Shown: positions 15,970-29,108, counted from the first letter of the stretch. The stretch: DNA of 64,000 nucleotides from Vogesella margarita (GCF_028548475.1 NZ_JAQQLE010000003.1:1-64000); one strand, 5' to 3'. The notes: generated by a model not told the origin, from the sequence alone. Made by a program: numbers and translations.

Positions 15970-16680
15970 TTAACCGCCGAGGTAGGCGTTACGCACGCGC
16001 TCGTCGTCCAGCAGTTCCTTGGCCGGGCCGCTCATGCTGATCTTGCCGCTTTCCATCACGTAGCCGCGCTGCGATACCTGCAGCGCCAGCTTGGCGTTCT
16101 GTTCCACCAGCAGCATGGTCACGCCTTCGGCGGCCACCATCTGGATGATCTCGAAGATCTTTTCCACGATCAGCGGTGCCAGACCCATCGACGGTTCGTC
16201 CAGCAACAGCAGTTTCGGCTGCGAGATGATCGCACGCGCCATCGCCACCATCTGCTGTTCGCCACCGGACAGGGTGCCGGCCAGCTGCTTCTGGCGCTCT
16301 TTCAGACGCGGGAACAGCTCGTAGCCGCGCTCGATGTCGCGCTGGATGCCATCCCTGTCGTTACGATGGAAACCGCCCATTTGCAGGTTTTCTTCCACCG
16401 TCAGCTTGCCGAAAATGCCGCGGCCTTCCGGCACCATCACCAGACCGTTACGCACGAAATCGTGGGTGGCGATGCTGGTGGTGTCCTTGCCGTCAAAGCT
16501 GATGCTGCCGCCGGCGATCTTGACCATGCCGACCAGGGTTTTCAGCGTGGTGGTCTTGCCGGCGCCGTTGGCACCGATCAGGGTCACCAGCTCGCCCTTG
16601 TTGATGTGGAAGTCGATGCCCTTGACGGCCTGGATGCCGCCGTAGGAAACCTGCAGGTTCTTGACGTCTAGAATGCTCAT
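15970..16680 (-). CDS. livF: branched-chain amino acid ABC transporter, ATP-binding protein LivF
   Basis: This 236-residue ATPase is the second of the two Liv nucleotide-binding subunits. The Walker A is GANGAGKTT, the signature motif LSGGEQQMVAMARA and the Walker B LLLLDEPSMGLAP; the LivF-type GMVMVPEGRGIF segment (here GLVMVPEGRGIF) identifies the subfamily. Its ATG overlaps the livG stop by four bases. It is the last gene of livHMGF. Confidence 0.93.
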   Translation of the reverse strand: MSILDVKNLQVSYGGIQAVKGIDFHINKGELVTLIGANGAGKTTTLKTLVGMVKIAGGSISFDGKDTTSIATHDFVRNGLVMVPEGRGIFGKLTVEENLQMGGFHRNDRDGIQRDIERGYELFPRLKERQKQLAGTLSGGEQQMVAMARAIISQPKLLLLDEPSMGLAPLIVEKIFEIIQMVAAEGVTMLLVEQNAKLALQVSQRGYVMESGKISMSGPAKELLDDERVRNAYLGG

Positions 16681-17447
16681 TCGTGTGCCACTCCCAGATA
16701 AGCCTCGATCACTTTCGGATCTTTACGTACCACTTCGGGCACACCTTCCGCAATTTTCTTGCCATAGTCGAGCACGGCGATACGGTCGCACAGGCCCATC
16801 ATCAGCTTCACGTCATGCTCGATCAGCAGCACGGTGACGCCACCGTCGCGGATCTTTTCCATCAACGCCTTCAGCGATTCGGTCTCGCTCGGGTTCATGC
16901 CGGCGGCCGGTTCGTCCAGTGCCAGCAGCTTCGGCTCGGTAGCCAGCGCACGGGCGATTTCCAGACGACGCTGGTGACCGTAGGACAGGTTCTTGGCACG
17001 CTCGTAGGCGACATCGTCGATGCCGACATAGCGCAGCAGCTCCCAGGCCTTGGCCTCGATCGCCGCTTCCTCGTCGCGGGTGGACTTGTTGCGCAGCACC
17101 GCGCCCAGCGCGTTGGCACTGGAGCGGATGTGGCGGCCAACCATCACGTTTTCCAGCGCCGTCATCTCGTGGAACAGACGGATGTTCTGGAAGGTACGCG
17201 CGATACCGGTCTTCACCACCACGTGCGGAGGCGCGCGGAACAGGTCGTTGCCGTCGAAGGTGAAGCTGCCCTCGTCCGGGGTGTACAGGCCGGTCAGCAC
17301 GTTGAACATGGTGGTCTTGCCGGCGCCGTTAGGACCGATCAGGCCGTAAATCTCACCCTTGTTGATGTGCAGGCTGACATTACTCAGTGCGTGAAGGCCG
17401 CCAAAACGCTTGTTGATGCCTTCGATTTTCAGCAAAACTTCAGACAT
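16677..17447 (-). CDS. livG: branched-chain amino acid ABC transporter, ATP-binding protein LivG
   Basis: The 256-residue ATPase has Walker A GPNGAGKTT, Walker B LLALDEPAAGMNPSET and the LivG-type signature LSYGHQRRLEIARALA. The VKTGIARTFQNIRLFHEMTA and EHDVKLMMGLCDRIAVLDYG segments are typical of LivG. It drives import together with LivF, LivH and LivM. It lies 3 bases after livM, and it overlaps livF. Confidence 0.93.
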   Translation of the reverse strand: MSEVLLKIEGINKRFGGLHALSNVSLHINKGEIYGLIGPNGAGKTTMFNVLTGLYTPDEGSFTFDGNDLFRAPPHVVVKTGIARTFQNIRLFHEMTALENVMVGRHIRSSANALGAVLRNKSTRDEEAAIEAKAWELLRYVGIDDVAYERAKNLSYGHQRRLEIARALATEPKLLALDEPAAGMNPSETESLKALMEKIRDGGVTVLLIEHDVKLMMGLCDRIAVLDYGKKIAEGVPEVVRKDPKVIEAYLGVAHE

Positions 17448-17450
17448 GGC

Positions 17451-18521
17451 TTAACCTTTCTTCGCATCTTTGAATTCAGCAGCACGACGCTTGGACGGCC
17501 ACATCCCTTCCGGACGAACCAGCATCATGATCACCATCGCTGCGCCGAACAGCAGCATCCGTGCGTTTTCCGGGTCGACAATCATTTTGCCGAAGGTATG
17601 CATCTGCAGCGGGCCGATCACGTCACGCAGGACTTCCGGCGCAATGGTCAGTACCACGGCACCCAGGATCACGCCAGGGATGTGACCCATGCCGCCCAGT
17701 ACCACCATGGCCAGGATCATGATCGATTCCAGCAGGCCGAACGATTCCGGCGAGATGAAGCCCTGGAAGGTTGCGAACAGGCCACCGGCCACACCACCGG
17801 ACAGCGCACCCAGCGCAAAGGCCAGCAGCTTGATGTTGCGGATGTTCAGGCCCATTGCCGCCGCCGCGATCGAGTCTTCACGCATCGCCACCCAGGCACG
17901 ACCGATACGGGAGTGCTGCAGGCGGTAAACCATGATCACCACCACCACGGTCAGGAACAGGAACACGTAGTAGTACATGTGAACCGGGTTCAGGCTGAAA
18001 CCGAATACCTCGATGGCCTTGCCCAGCGACACGCCGCCGACCTGGATCGGATCGATCAGGTTGATACCCTGCGGCCCGTTGGTGATGTTCACCGGGGCGT
18101 TCAGGTTGTTCATGAAGATCCGTACGATTTCACCGAAGCCCAGCGTCACGATCGCCAGATAGTCGCCCTTCAGCTTCAGCACCGGGGTGCCCAGCAGCAA
18201 GCCGAACATCGCGGCCAGACCGGCGCCCAGCGGGATCGAGATGTAGAACGGCAGGTGAATGTCGAAGTGCGGCGAGCCCAGCAGCGCGAAGGTGTAGGCA
18301 CCGACGGCGTAGAAGGCGATGAAACCCAGGTCCAGCAGACCGGCAAAGCCGACCACGATGTTCAGACCCAGCGCCAGCATTACATACAGCAGCGCGAAGT
18401 CGATGGTGCGCACCCAGGAGTTACCCAGGGTATTGCCGACCACGAACGGCAGCACGGCCAGCACGATGGCGGAGGCAATAAAGACCGCCAGTTTTTTGTT
18501 GGTATCCATAGTCATGCTCAC
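17451..18521 (-). CDS. livM: branched-chain amino acid ABC transporter permease LivM
   Basis: The 356-residue permease has about ten membrane helices. ALLYVMLALGLNIVVGFAGL, LDLGFIAFYAVGAYTFALLG and LKLKGDYLAIVTLGFGEIVR (the EAA-like coupling loop) are classical LivM features. The GTG at 18521 gives the longest frame; an ATG at 18515 is equally possible, as both lie behind GGGAGAG. It follows livH by 13 bases. Confidence 0.92.
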   Translation of the reverse strand: MSMTMDTNKKLAVFIASAIVLAVLPFVVGNTLGNSWVRTIDFALLYVMLALGLNIVVGFAGLLDLGFIAFYAVGAYTFALLGSPHFDIHLPFYISIPLGAGLAAMFGLLLGTPVLKLKGDYLAIVTLGFGEIVRIFMNNLNAPVNITNGPQGINLIDPIQVGGVSLGKAIEVFGFSLNPVHMYYYVFLFLTVVVVIMVYRLQHSRIGRAWVAMREDSIAAAAMGLNIRNIKLLAFALGALSGGVAGGLFATFQGFISPESFGLLESIMILAMVVLGGMGHIPGVILGAVVLTIAPEVLRDVIGPLQMHTFGKMIVDPENARMLLFGAAMVIMMLVRPEGMWPSKRRAAEFKDAKKG

Positions 18522-18534
18522 TTGTCTCTCCCTA

Positions 18535-19464
18535 TTAGGCGCGATCGGCCATTTTCTCGCCCAGCAGGCCAGAAGGACGGAAGATCAGAACGACGATCAG
18601 CACAGCGAAGGCAAAGATGTCCTGATAGTGCGAACCCAGGAAACCACCGGTCAGGTCACCAATATAGCCGGCACCCAGACTTTCGATAATGCCCAGCAGG
18701 ATGCCACCGGCTACCGCACCACCCAGGTTGCCGATACCGCCCAGCACCGCGGCGGTAAACGCCTTCAGGCCGATCATGAAGCCCATGTAGTAGTGAGCCT
18801 GGTCATAGTTGGTGGCGACCATCACACCGGCGATGGCACCCAGCGCCGAACCCATTACGAAGGTCGCGGAGATGATGGTGTTGACGTTGACACCCATCAG
18901 GCTGGCAACGGCCGGGTTCTGGCTGGTGGCGCGCATCGCGCGGCCCAGCTTGGTCTTCTCGACCACAACCAGCAGGCCGATCATCAGCAGCAGACACAGG
19001 GCAACGATACCCAGTTGCAGCTTGGTGATGGTGGCACCGAAGATCTCGATGGTTTCGTGATCCAGGATGGCAGGGAACGGAATGTAGTTACGACCCCAGA
19101 TCAGGATGGCAACCTGCTGCAGCACGATGGACAGGCCGATCGCGGTGATCAGCGGCGCCAGCTTGGGAGCATTGCGCAGCGGGCGGTAAGCCACGCGCTC
19201 AATGGTATAGCCCAGCAGCATGCAGGCGGGGATGGCGACCAGCAGACCGATCAGCACCAGCATCGGTCCCGGCAGCGCAACACCGGCATTCATCAGGGTA
19301 GTAACAACGGTGATGGTAACCATGGCGCCAAACATCACGACTTCGCCGTGGGCGAAGTTGATGAGGCCCATGATCCCGTACACCATGGTGTAGCCAAGTG
19401 CGATCAGGGCATAAATACTACCCAGCACGAGGCCGTTCAGGATCTGTTGCAGAAAAATGTCCAC
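18535..19464 (-). CDS. livH: branched-chain amino acid ABC transporter permease LivH
   Basis: LivH (309 residues) is the first gene of the operon. It shows MDIFLQQILNGLVLGSIYAL and IALGYTMVYGIMGLINFAHG, the standard start of the family, then RAMRATSQNPAVASLMGVNV (coupling loop) and AFTAAVLGGIGNLGGAVAGG. It transports leucine, isoleucine, valine or related compounds across the inner membrane. No LivJ/LivK binding protein gene is in the window, so specificity is unknown. A strong promoter lies upstream. Confidence 0.93.
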   Translation of the reverse strand: MDIFLQQILNGLVLGSIYALIALGYTMVYGIMGLINFAHGEVVMFGAMVTITVVTTLMNAGVALPGPMLVLIGLLVAIPACMLLGYTIERVAYRPLRNAPKLAPLITAIGLSIVLQQVAILIWGRNYIPFPAILDHETIEIFGATITKLQLGIVALCLLLMIGLLVVVEKTKLGRAMRATSQNPAVASLMGVNVNTIISATFVMGSALGAIAGVMVATNYDQAHYYMGFMIGLKAFTAAVLGGIGNLGGAVAGGILLGIIESLGAGYIGDLTGGFLGSHYQDIFAFAVLIVVLIFRPSGLLGEKMADRA

Positions 19465-19574
19465 GGTGGGATCTCCTAAGGATGGTTGTCCCGACGATTT
19501 ATATGGGGTTTAGCCTCTTTTACCGTCTTCTGTGCAAAGGTTGGCAGTTGGTTTCAATCCGACAAGCCGAGCGG

Positions 19575-19604
19575 ATTATGATAGCGTATCCAATCGACTG
19601 TCAA
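19575..19604 (-). promoter_or_regulatory. sigma-70 promoter of the liv operon
   Basis: On the minus strand TTGACA (19599-19604) and CATAAT (19575-19580) are separated by 18 bases. The start of transcription would be near 19567, about 100 bases before livH, leaving a short leader. Confidence 0.7.
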
Positions 19605-19913
19605 TCCGAAAAACTTGAGAAATTCAGGTTTTTTCACTGTTTTTATAACAAACTCCAAGTTATTGATTTTATTGAAAAAAACAGCAAAAAATCTTGCCTG
19701 CAAATCAATGTTGCGTTGCAACCAAAGGCTTTTTTTGATGTTCTTTTTCGCGCGCATTACTTTTAAAAATTTTCCTTTCTTTTCGCAAACGAACCATTTT
19801 TGTTTCAATTCGAATCACAACCGCATCACCCGCACACCAAATTCGCGCAAATAGAAAAAAGTGATTATGTATACAATCGATTTTATTTGTTTTTGCACTC
19901 ACACATAAAAAAA
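19605..19913. promoter_or_regulatory. AT-rich upstream control region of the liv operon
   Basis: About 300 bases here are strongly AT-rich with many A- and T-tracts, in contrast to the GC-rich surroundings. No credible gene is present. The region lies upstream of the liv promoter and downstream of the ast terminator. It contains TATGTATACAAT (about 19865-19876), a near-palindrome around GTATAC like sites of GntR-family regulators. Such DNA is likely bent and could bind Lrp- or H-NS-like proteins; this is inference. Confidence 0.45.
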
Positions 19914-19938
19914 CCGCCTGCGACATGATCGCAGGCGG
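19905..19938 (-). terminator. intrinsic terminator after astB
   Basis: CCGCCTGCGA (19914-19923) pairs with TCGCAGGCGG (19929-19938). On the minus strand the stem is followed by TTTTTTTATG. It lies 35 bases past the astB stop and ends the arginine-degradation operon. Confidence 0.85.
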
Positions 19939-19972
19939 CCTGTATGCAAATGAGTTTTCCAGATGGATTTAA

Positions 19973-22779
<2,807 letters not shown>

Positions 22780-23811
22780 TTATGCAGTCTCCTTCGGCGA
22801 CAGTGCCACCACGCGCACCACGTCACCCTGCTTGATATTCAGTGTTGCCGCCTGTTCCGCGCTCAGCGTCACGCTGTCCGCGCCAGGCGCCAGCTCGGCC
22901 AGCAGCACGCGGAAGCCATCGAAGCCGGTGTTGGACACCAGATAGAAGCCGGTCGCGTCGTCCGCGCTGTCGCCAACGTTGGCCGCAAGCAGGCGGCTGT
23001 CGCGTACCGCGCGGATGTCGCGGGTGTAGGCCTGTACCGTCGGGCCGGCGTCGAAGATGTCGACGTAGCCTTCGTAGCGGAATCCCTCGCTGTGCAGCAT
23101 CGCCACCGCCGGGCGGGTGTTGTCGTGGGTCTGGCCGATCACCGCCTGCGCTTCCTGCGGCAGGAAGTCGATGTAGACCGGGAATTTCGGCATCAGCTCG
23201 GCGACGAAAGCCTTCTGGCCGACACCGGTCAGGTAGTCGGCCTGCGCGAATTCCATCGAGAAGAAGTGGCGGCCCAGCGCCTCCCAGAACGGCGAGTTGC
23301 CGGCGGCATCGGACACGCCGCGCATCTCTGCCACCACCACCTTGCCGAACATTTCAGGGAACTGCGCCAGGAACAGGAAGCGGCTCTTGGACAGCAGGCC
23401 GCCGTTCTTGTTGACGCGGAAATCCGGGTGCAAGAACAGCGTGCACAGCTCGGAGTAGCCGGTGTGGTCATTGGACAGGAACAGCGTTTCGTGACGGGTG
23501 TAGACGTCCAGCTCTTCCGAGGCGTGAACGATGGTGCCGACACGGTAGTTGTACCAGGGCTCTTTCAGGCCGACCGCCGCTTCCAGCGCGCAGATGCCGC
23601 CGACACGGCCGCTGGCGGTGTCCTCCAGCACGAACACGTAGCCGCGTTCGGCCAGATCGGCCTCGCCGCTGAAGCTCTTCTCGGAGCGGGCGATACGGGC
23701 GCTGAGGCGCTCTTCGTTCACCGGCAACGAGGTCAGACCCACGCCGGCGCTACGCGCCAGCTCCATCAGGCCGTCCAGGTCGGACGCCTTGACCGGGCGA
23801 ATCACCATCAT
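22780..23811 (-). CDS. aruG: arginine N-succinyltransferase, beta-type subunit
   Basis: This 343-residue protein is one of two homologous subunits that transfer succinyl from succinyl-CoA to arginine, step 1 of the AST pathway. Family features are MVIRPVKASDLDGLMELARS, AGVGLTSLPVNEERLSARIA, RVGTIVHASEELDVYTRHET and HTGYSELCTLFLHPDFRVNK, the GNAT-like core. The tandem pair aruF-aruG is the arrangement known from Pseudomonas. It overlaps aruF by four bases and is directly followed by astD. It carries an exact repeat word at 22975. Confidence 0.92.
   Translation of the reverse strand: MMVIRPVKASDLDGLMELARSAGVGLTSLPVNEERLSARIARSEKSFSGEADLAERGYVFVLEDTASGRVGGICALEAAVGLKEPWYNYRVGTIVHASEELDVYTRHETLFLSNDHTGYSELCTLFLHPDFRVNKNGGLLSKSRFLFLAQFPEMFGKVVVAEMRGVSDAAGNSPFWEALGRHFFSMEFAQADYLTGVGQKAFVAELMPKFPVYIDFLPQEAQAVIGQTHDNTRPAVAMLHSEGFRYEGYVDIFDAGPTVQAYTRDIRAVRDSRLLAANVGDSADDATGFYLVSNTGFDGFRVLLAELAPGADSVTLSAEQAATLNIKQGDVVRVVALSPKETA
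22975..22987 (-). repeat. uptake-like 13-mer, inside aruG
   Basis: AACGTTGGCCGCA on the plus strand, i.e. exact TGCGGCCAACGTT on the minus strand, coding for part of LLAANVGD. Confidence 0.75.
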
Positions 23812-24848
23812 GCTGCAACCCTCCCTTGTTCTTCTTGCAATAGCGGTGCGATACAGGCGACCTGGCCGCTGCCAAGCGACAGCGCGCGCGCGGTATCCGG
23901 CGTAATGAACAGCACCTCGTCCACCAGGCTGGCGTGCGCCTGGGCCAGCGCGAACTGGTCGCTGCGGTGGTTGGAGATCACCATCTCTTCGGCACCTTCC
24001 GGCAGCACCGGCGACACTTCCACCTGTACACGGCGCTGGTGGCGCATGCTGAACAGCTGGTCGACCTCGGCGGTCAGCACCGCGCCGCCATCAAAGATGT
24101 CGATGTAGTTGTCGGCCTCGAAACCTTCGCGGCTGAGGATGTTGAACGGACGCTCGAAATCGGGGTGGATCTGGCCGATGGCGTTTTGCGCCTGATCCGG
24201 CAGCAGCGGCACGTAGATCGGGTAGGTCGGCATCAGCTCGGCGATAAAGGTCTTGCTGCGCTGGGCGAAGGCCTGCTCCACCTGCGGGAAGTCCATATTG
24301 AAGAAGCGGCGACCGATCGCGTCCCAGAACGGCGACTGCGCGTTCGTGTCGAGAATGCCCTGCATCTCGACCAGGATGCGGCGACCGAAACGCTCGCGCG
24401 CGGCCGCCATATAAAGGAGTCGCGAGCGCGACAGCAATTCCAGCGCGCGCAGCGACAGGTTGGGCCGGCAGTAGAAGCCGCACAGCTGCACCATGCCGGT
24501 CAGGTCGTGGCACATGTTCAGCACGTGGATGCGGTTGTTCACCTTCAGTGCGCGCGAGGCGTGCACCATGGTTTCACTGCGATAGCTGTAGAACGGCTCT
24601 TCAAAGCCGGCGGAGGCGCTGATCGACGCAGTGCCGACCACCTGGCCGTCGTCTTCCAGCACGAACATATAGTATTCACGGCCGGTGCCGGCCACCGCCT
24701 CGTGCTCGAAGGCGCCGAGCGAGGTCTGGATTTTTTCGTAGAGCTTTTCCCGATTGTTCGGCAAGCTGGTGACGCCAATCCCGCTGTCCACCGCCATTGT
24801 TTCAATGACTGGCAGATCGGAAATGCGTACTGGACGCACGATCAACAT
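23808..24848 (-). CDS. aruF: arginine N-succinyltransferase, alpha-type subunit
   Basis: The 346-residue homologue of aruG begins MLIVRPVRISDLPVIETMAV, followed by GIGVTSLPNNREKLYEKIQT, the same N-terminal pattern. SYRSETMVHASRALKVNNRI and GFYCRPNLSLRALELLSRSR match the family core. The two subunits probably form a heteromer. An upstream ORF extension of 14 codons was not used, as the ATG at 24848 matches the family start. A hairpin separates it from astC. Confidence 0.92.
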   Translation of the reverse strand: MLIVRPVRISDLPVIETMAVDSGIGVTSLPNNREKLYEKIQTSLGAFEHEAVAGTGREYYMFVLEDDGQVVGTASISASAGFEEPFYSYRSETMVHASRALKVNNRIHVLNMCHDLTGMVQLCGFYCRPNLSLRALELLSRSRLLYMAAARERFGRRILVEMQGILDTNAQSPFWDAIGRRFFNMDFPQVEQAFAQRSKTFIAELMPTYPIYVPLLPDQAQNAIGQIHPDFERPFNILSREGFEADNYIDIFDGGAVLTAEVDQLFSMRHQRRVQVEVSPVLPEGAEEMVISNHRSDQFALAQAHASLVDEVLFITPDTARALSLGSGQVACIAPLLQEEQGRVAA

Positions 24849-24896
24849 GGTTAATTCTCCCTCGTGGCGTTCCGGAACCGGGCGCAGCAAGCCCCG

Positions 24897-24921
24897 CTCC
24901 GCTGCCGTGGCGGCAGCGGAG
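24897..24921. other. strong hairpin between astC and aruF
   Basis: CTCCGCTGCCG (24897-24907) pairs perfectly with CGGCAGCGGAG (24911-24921) around TGG. There is no U-run, so it is more likely an mRNA-stabilising or processing element inside the operon than a terminator. It could set different levels for the aminotransferase and the downstream genes. Confidence 0.5.
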
Positions 24922-24961
24922 TTCCCCAGAATGCAGATTGATTAGGTTCCGGAAACGGAAA

Positions 24962-26335
<1,374 letters not shown>

Positions 26336-26444
26336 TCACCTAAAATCAGACAGTTAGAAATATTTTTATAGATAGGCGCCGGATTTGTCCGGAAATTCGC
26401 CGCTTCCCGCCGCCGATACCGATCCGCCGGTGTGGCCGGTGCGC

Positions 26445-26458
26445 TTGATTCGCGTCAT
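26445..26458 (+). promoter_or_regulatory. FNR/DNR-like half-conserved site before nnrS
   Basis: TTGATTCGCGTCAT resembles the FNR/DNR box (TTGAT-N4-ATCAA), with a perfect left half and a degenerate right half. It lies about 60 bases before the nnrS start. NnrS genes are often controlled by NO-responsive members of this family, which makes the match plausible but weak. Confidence 0.3.
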
Positions 26459-26516
26459 GGGCAGGGGCGTCAAGATTACCGACACTTGTGCTTTGCACCA
26501 AGCCAGGATTGCCAAC

Positions 26517-27707
26517 ATGACCACCCACCCCCTGCTACAAAGGTTGGCCGCCACTCCCCACCGCGCGGCCTTCTTGCCCGGCCTCTTCGCCGCCCTGCTG
26601 CTGCTGGCGGCCTGGAGCAGCGAGCTGCTACTGCGCCAGCACGGCGCCAGCCTGCACCGCGAGCTCAGCCCGCTGCAGGCACATGCGGCGCTGATGCTGT
26701 ACGGCCTGTTTCCGTTTTTCATGACCGGCTTCATCCTCACCGCCGCGCCGCGCTGGCTGAACGCCGCCTCGCCGGCACGCTGGCGCTGCGTGCTGATCCC
26801 GCTGTTGTTGTGCGCCGCCCTACTCTGCGCATTGACGGCGCTGCCCGGCTCGCACTACTGGCTGGCCGCCGCCGCGCTGCTGTGGCTGGCAGCGCTGTCG
26901 CTGCTGGCGCAGACCATGCAGCAACTGCTGAGTCAAAGCACGGTGACCGACCGCCTGCACGCGCAGGCGGTACTGGCCGCGCTGCTGGCCGGCTGCGGCG
27001 GCCTGCTGGCGATGCTGTACTGGCTGCTGGCCGATGTGGCGACGGCGTGGTGGTGGATGCGCAATCTGGCACTGTGGGGATTCCTGCTGCCGGTGTTCCT
27101 TGCCGTCAGCCATCGCATGCTGCCGTTTTTCACCCAGAGCGTGATTGCACCCTACCAGGTGTGGCGGCCGCGCTGGCTGCTGCTGGCGCTGGTCGGCGGC
27201 AGCTGGCTGTACGGCGCTCTCGCCATTGCCCAGTTGCCGCTGTGGCCGGCCAGCCTGCTGCTGTGCGGCCTCAGCGCCACTTGCCTCTATCGCTGGCAGT
27301 CGTGGCGTAGCCGCAGCGTGCCGCTGCTGGCCATGCTGCACCTCGCCTTTGCCTGGCTGCCGCTGGCCTTCCTGCTGCTGACGCTGGCAGATTTCGGTCT
27401 GGTGTCGTCCTTGACCGGGCTGCACGCGGTGACGGTCGGCTTCTTCATCACCATGCTGGTCGGCTTTGCCTCGCGGGTGATGCTGGGCCATGCCGGCCAT
27501 CCGCTGCAGGCCAGCCGTGGCCTGTGGTGGCTGTACCTGTTACTGCACGGCGTGGCGCTGCTGCGCGTCAGCGCCGACCTGCTGCCGGCCTTTGCCCTGC
27601 GCGGCTATGTGCTGGCGGCGCTGAGCCTGCTCGTGGGACTGCTCGGCTGGGCCTGGTTCGGCCTGCCGTTGCTGGCGAAAAAACGTGCCGACGGCAAGCC
27701 GGGCTGA
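26517..27707 (+). CDS. nnrS: NnrS family membrane protein
   Basis: The 396-residue protein has about 12 membrane helices. The family segments are LQAHAALMLYGLFPFFMTGF, ILTAAPRWLN and AVTVGFFITMLVGFASRVML, followed by GHAGHPLQ. NnrS is a haem- and copper-containing inner-membrane protein that protects cells against nitric oxide stress. ATG 26517 (MTTHPLLQRLAATPH) was chosen over upstream starts without support. An imperfect repeat word lies at 26540 near the start. Its 3' end is followed by the IS1111-type element. Confidence 0.85.
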   Translation: MTTHPLLQRLAATPHRAAFLPGLFAALLLLAAWSSELLLRQHGASLHRELSPLQAHAALMLYGLFPFFMTGFILTAAPRWLNAASPARWRCVLIPLLLCAALLCALTALPGSHYWLAAAALLWLAALSLLAQTMQQLLSQSTVTDRLHAQAVLAALLAGCGGLLAMLYWLLADVATAWWWMRNLALWGFLLPVFLAVSHRMLPFFTQSVIAPYQVWRPRWLLLALVGGSWLYGALAIAQLPLWPASLLLCGLSATCLYRWQSWRSRSVPLLAMLHLAFAWLPLAFLLLTLADFGLVSSLTGLHAVTVGFFITMLVGFASRVMLGHAGHPLQASRGLWWLYLLLHGVALLRVSADLLPAFALRGYVLAALSLLVGLLGWAWFGLPLLAKKRADGKPG

Positions 27708-27746
27708 ACCGCAGCACGCCTGAATGAAAAATCTATGGTCAGCCCG

Positions 27747-27984
27747 AGTTTTGCAACCCCAGAAAACGGATCAATACTGACAAGAGTAGGCTTGCTCTAA
27801 TCTATCCGGACTCTCGCTGGGCGCTGGCGCCCGGTCCATGATGTGAGCCGCACCTGACGGTCCTCAAAAAGGTTACAGCCTCGCCGACTGTTTTTCGTGC
27901 CAGGGTGTCCGTCAGGCCGATAGGCCGCTTGTCGTCATCCGTGTCTGTCGTCGCAAAAGCAGGCTTGCTACCACTGCCGGGCAG
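27747..27984 (-). ncRNA. predicted guide (bridge/seek) RNA region of the IS1111-type element
   Basis: IS110-family transposases use an element-encoded RNA to pick the target; in the IS1111 group it comes from the end 3' of the transposase gene. This 238-base stretch has no ORF and several potential stems, for example GGGCGC-TGG-GCGCCC-like (around 27819-27833) and CCGGGCAGCTACCCGG just before the transposase stop. The RNA boundaries and guide loops cannot be fixed by eye. Confidence 0.45.
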
Positions 27985-29028
27985 CTACCCGGCGGTTTTT
28001 ACTTTCAGCTGCGGCGGATGCGGCTGATACTCGCCGCCTTGGGCGAGGATCGCCCACAGCACCCGCGCCAGCTTGTTGGCCACCGCACACGCCACCACGT
28101 TGCCATGCCGGCGCTGCATCAGCGCCGCCGTCCACTGCGCAATCGCGCTATCCCATTGCGTCGCGTGCTGCATCACCACGTGCGCGCATTGCACCAGCAG
28201 CCGGCGCAGCTGCTTGTCGCCGCGCTTGCTGATACCCAGCAGCTTCTGCCGTCCCCCGGTCGTGTGCTGTCGTGGCACCAGCCCCAGCGCGGCGGCAAAG
28301 TGGCGCGCACTGCCGTAGCCCTTGGCGTTGCCGGCGTCGGCCGCCAGCTGGCTGGCGGTGATGACGCCGATACCCGGCACCGTCATCAGCCGGCAGGCGA
28401 CGTCGTCCTGGCGGGCCATGGCGGCCAACTCGCGATCCAGTTCGGCTATGGTTTGCTGCAGACGGTCGTGGTGCTGCAGTTGCGCCGCCAGCACCTGCCA
28501 GGCGACGGGTGGCAGCTCGGCCTGCCGCTCGGCCAGCAACACCCGGGCCTGCGACAGGCCACGTGCGCCCTGTGGCAGGGCCACACCGAACGCCAGCAGC
28601 AGTGCGTGAATCTGGTTAGCGGTCTGCACCCGCTCGCGAAGGCGGGCCTCGCGCAGACGGTGCAGCGCCGACAGAGCCTGCTGCTCGGGCGATTTGACCG
28701 CGACGTAGCGCATGGTGGGTCGCGAGGCGGCTTCGCAGATGGCCTGGGCGTCGAGGAAGTCGTTCTTGTTGCCGGTGACGAAGGGGCGCACGTACTACGG
28801 CGCAATGAGTGGTACCGAGTGGCCGAAGCTGGCGAGCTTGCGTGCCAGCCAGTGGGCGCCGCAGCAGGCTTCCATCACGATGCGGCACGCCGGCTGCCGG
28901 GCGAGAAAGTCGAGCAGTGTGTTGCGCCCGAACTGGTGCTTGAACAGTACATGCCCCTTGGCGTCATGGGCGACGAGGTGGAAGCGGTGTTTGCCGATAT
29001 CGATGCCGATGAGGGTGACGGTAGCCAT
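27985..29028 (-). pseudogene. IS110/IS1111 transposase with an in-frame amber codon
   Basis: The frame from ATG 29028 begins MATVTLIGIDIGKHRFHLVA (DEDD domain, first Asp in GIDIGK). Codon 78 is TAG (28795-28797) in the context LIAP-stop-YVRPFVTGNKND. Related proteins have APQ(F/Y)V(R/K)P there, so a CAG to TAG change is likely. The same frame continues to a complete C-terminal half, with VPGIGVITASQLAADAG and KLLGISKRGDKQLRRLLVQC carrying the Ser-containing Transposase_20 domain. Without suppression the product is 77 residues and inactive. A sequencing error cannot be excluded. Confidence 0.85.
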
Positions 29029-29108
29029 GATGACCTCCTGTGCAAAAAGGAAAACAGCCCTGCCAGCTTACGCCTGCAGGGCTGTTGGATCGGGCTGACC
29101 ATCACATT

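Larger units (their letters stand above)
27735..29102 (-). mobile_element. IS110-family (IS1111 group) insertion sequence
   Basis: The element contains one transposase frame and is bounded by perfect 12-base inverted repeats: ATGGTCAGCCCG (27735-27746) and CGGGCTGACCAT (29091-29102). The IS110 family normally lacks terminal repeats, but its IS1111 group has short subterminal ones, so the true tips may be a few bases further out. No target duplication is evident, as expected. A non-coding stretch of about 240 bases lies 3' of the transposase, where IS1111-group elements encode their guide RNA. It sits between nnrS and speA and touches the repeat hairpin at 29109. Confidence 0.85.

Noticed and set aside
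16683-18689. A 668-codon open frame opposite livG and livM
   Set aside because: It is His- and Gln-rich shadow sequence; livG and livM have full ABC transporter signatures.
28795-28797. The amber codon of the transposase as pyrrolysine or programmed recoding
   Set aside because: No pyrrolysine genes or recoding signals are visible and relatives have Gln there; a simple CAG to TAG change explains it.
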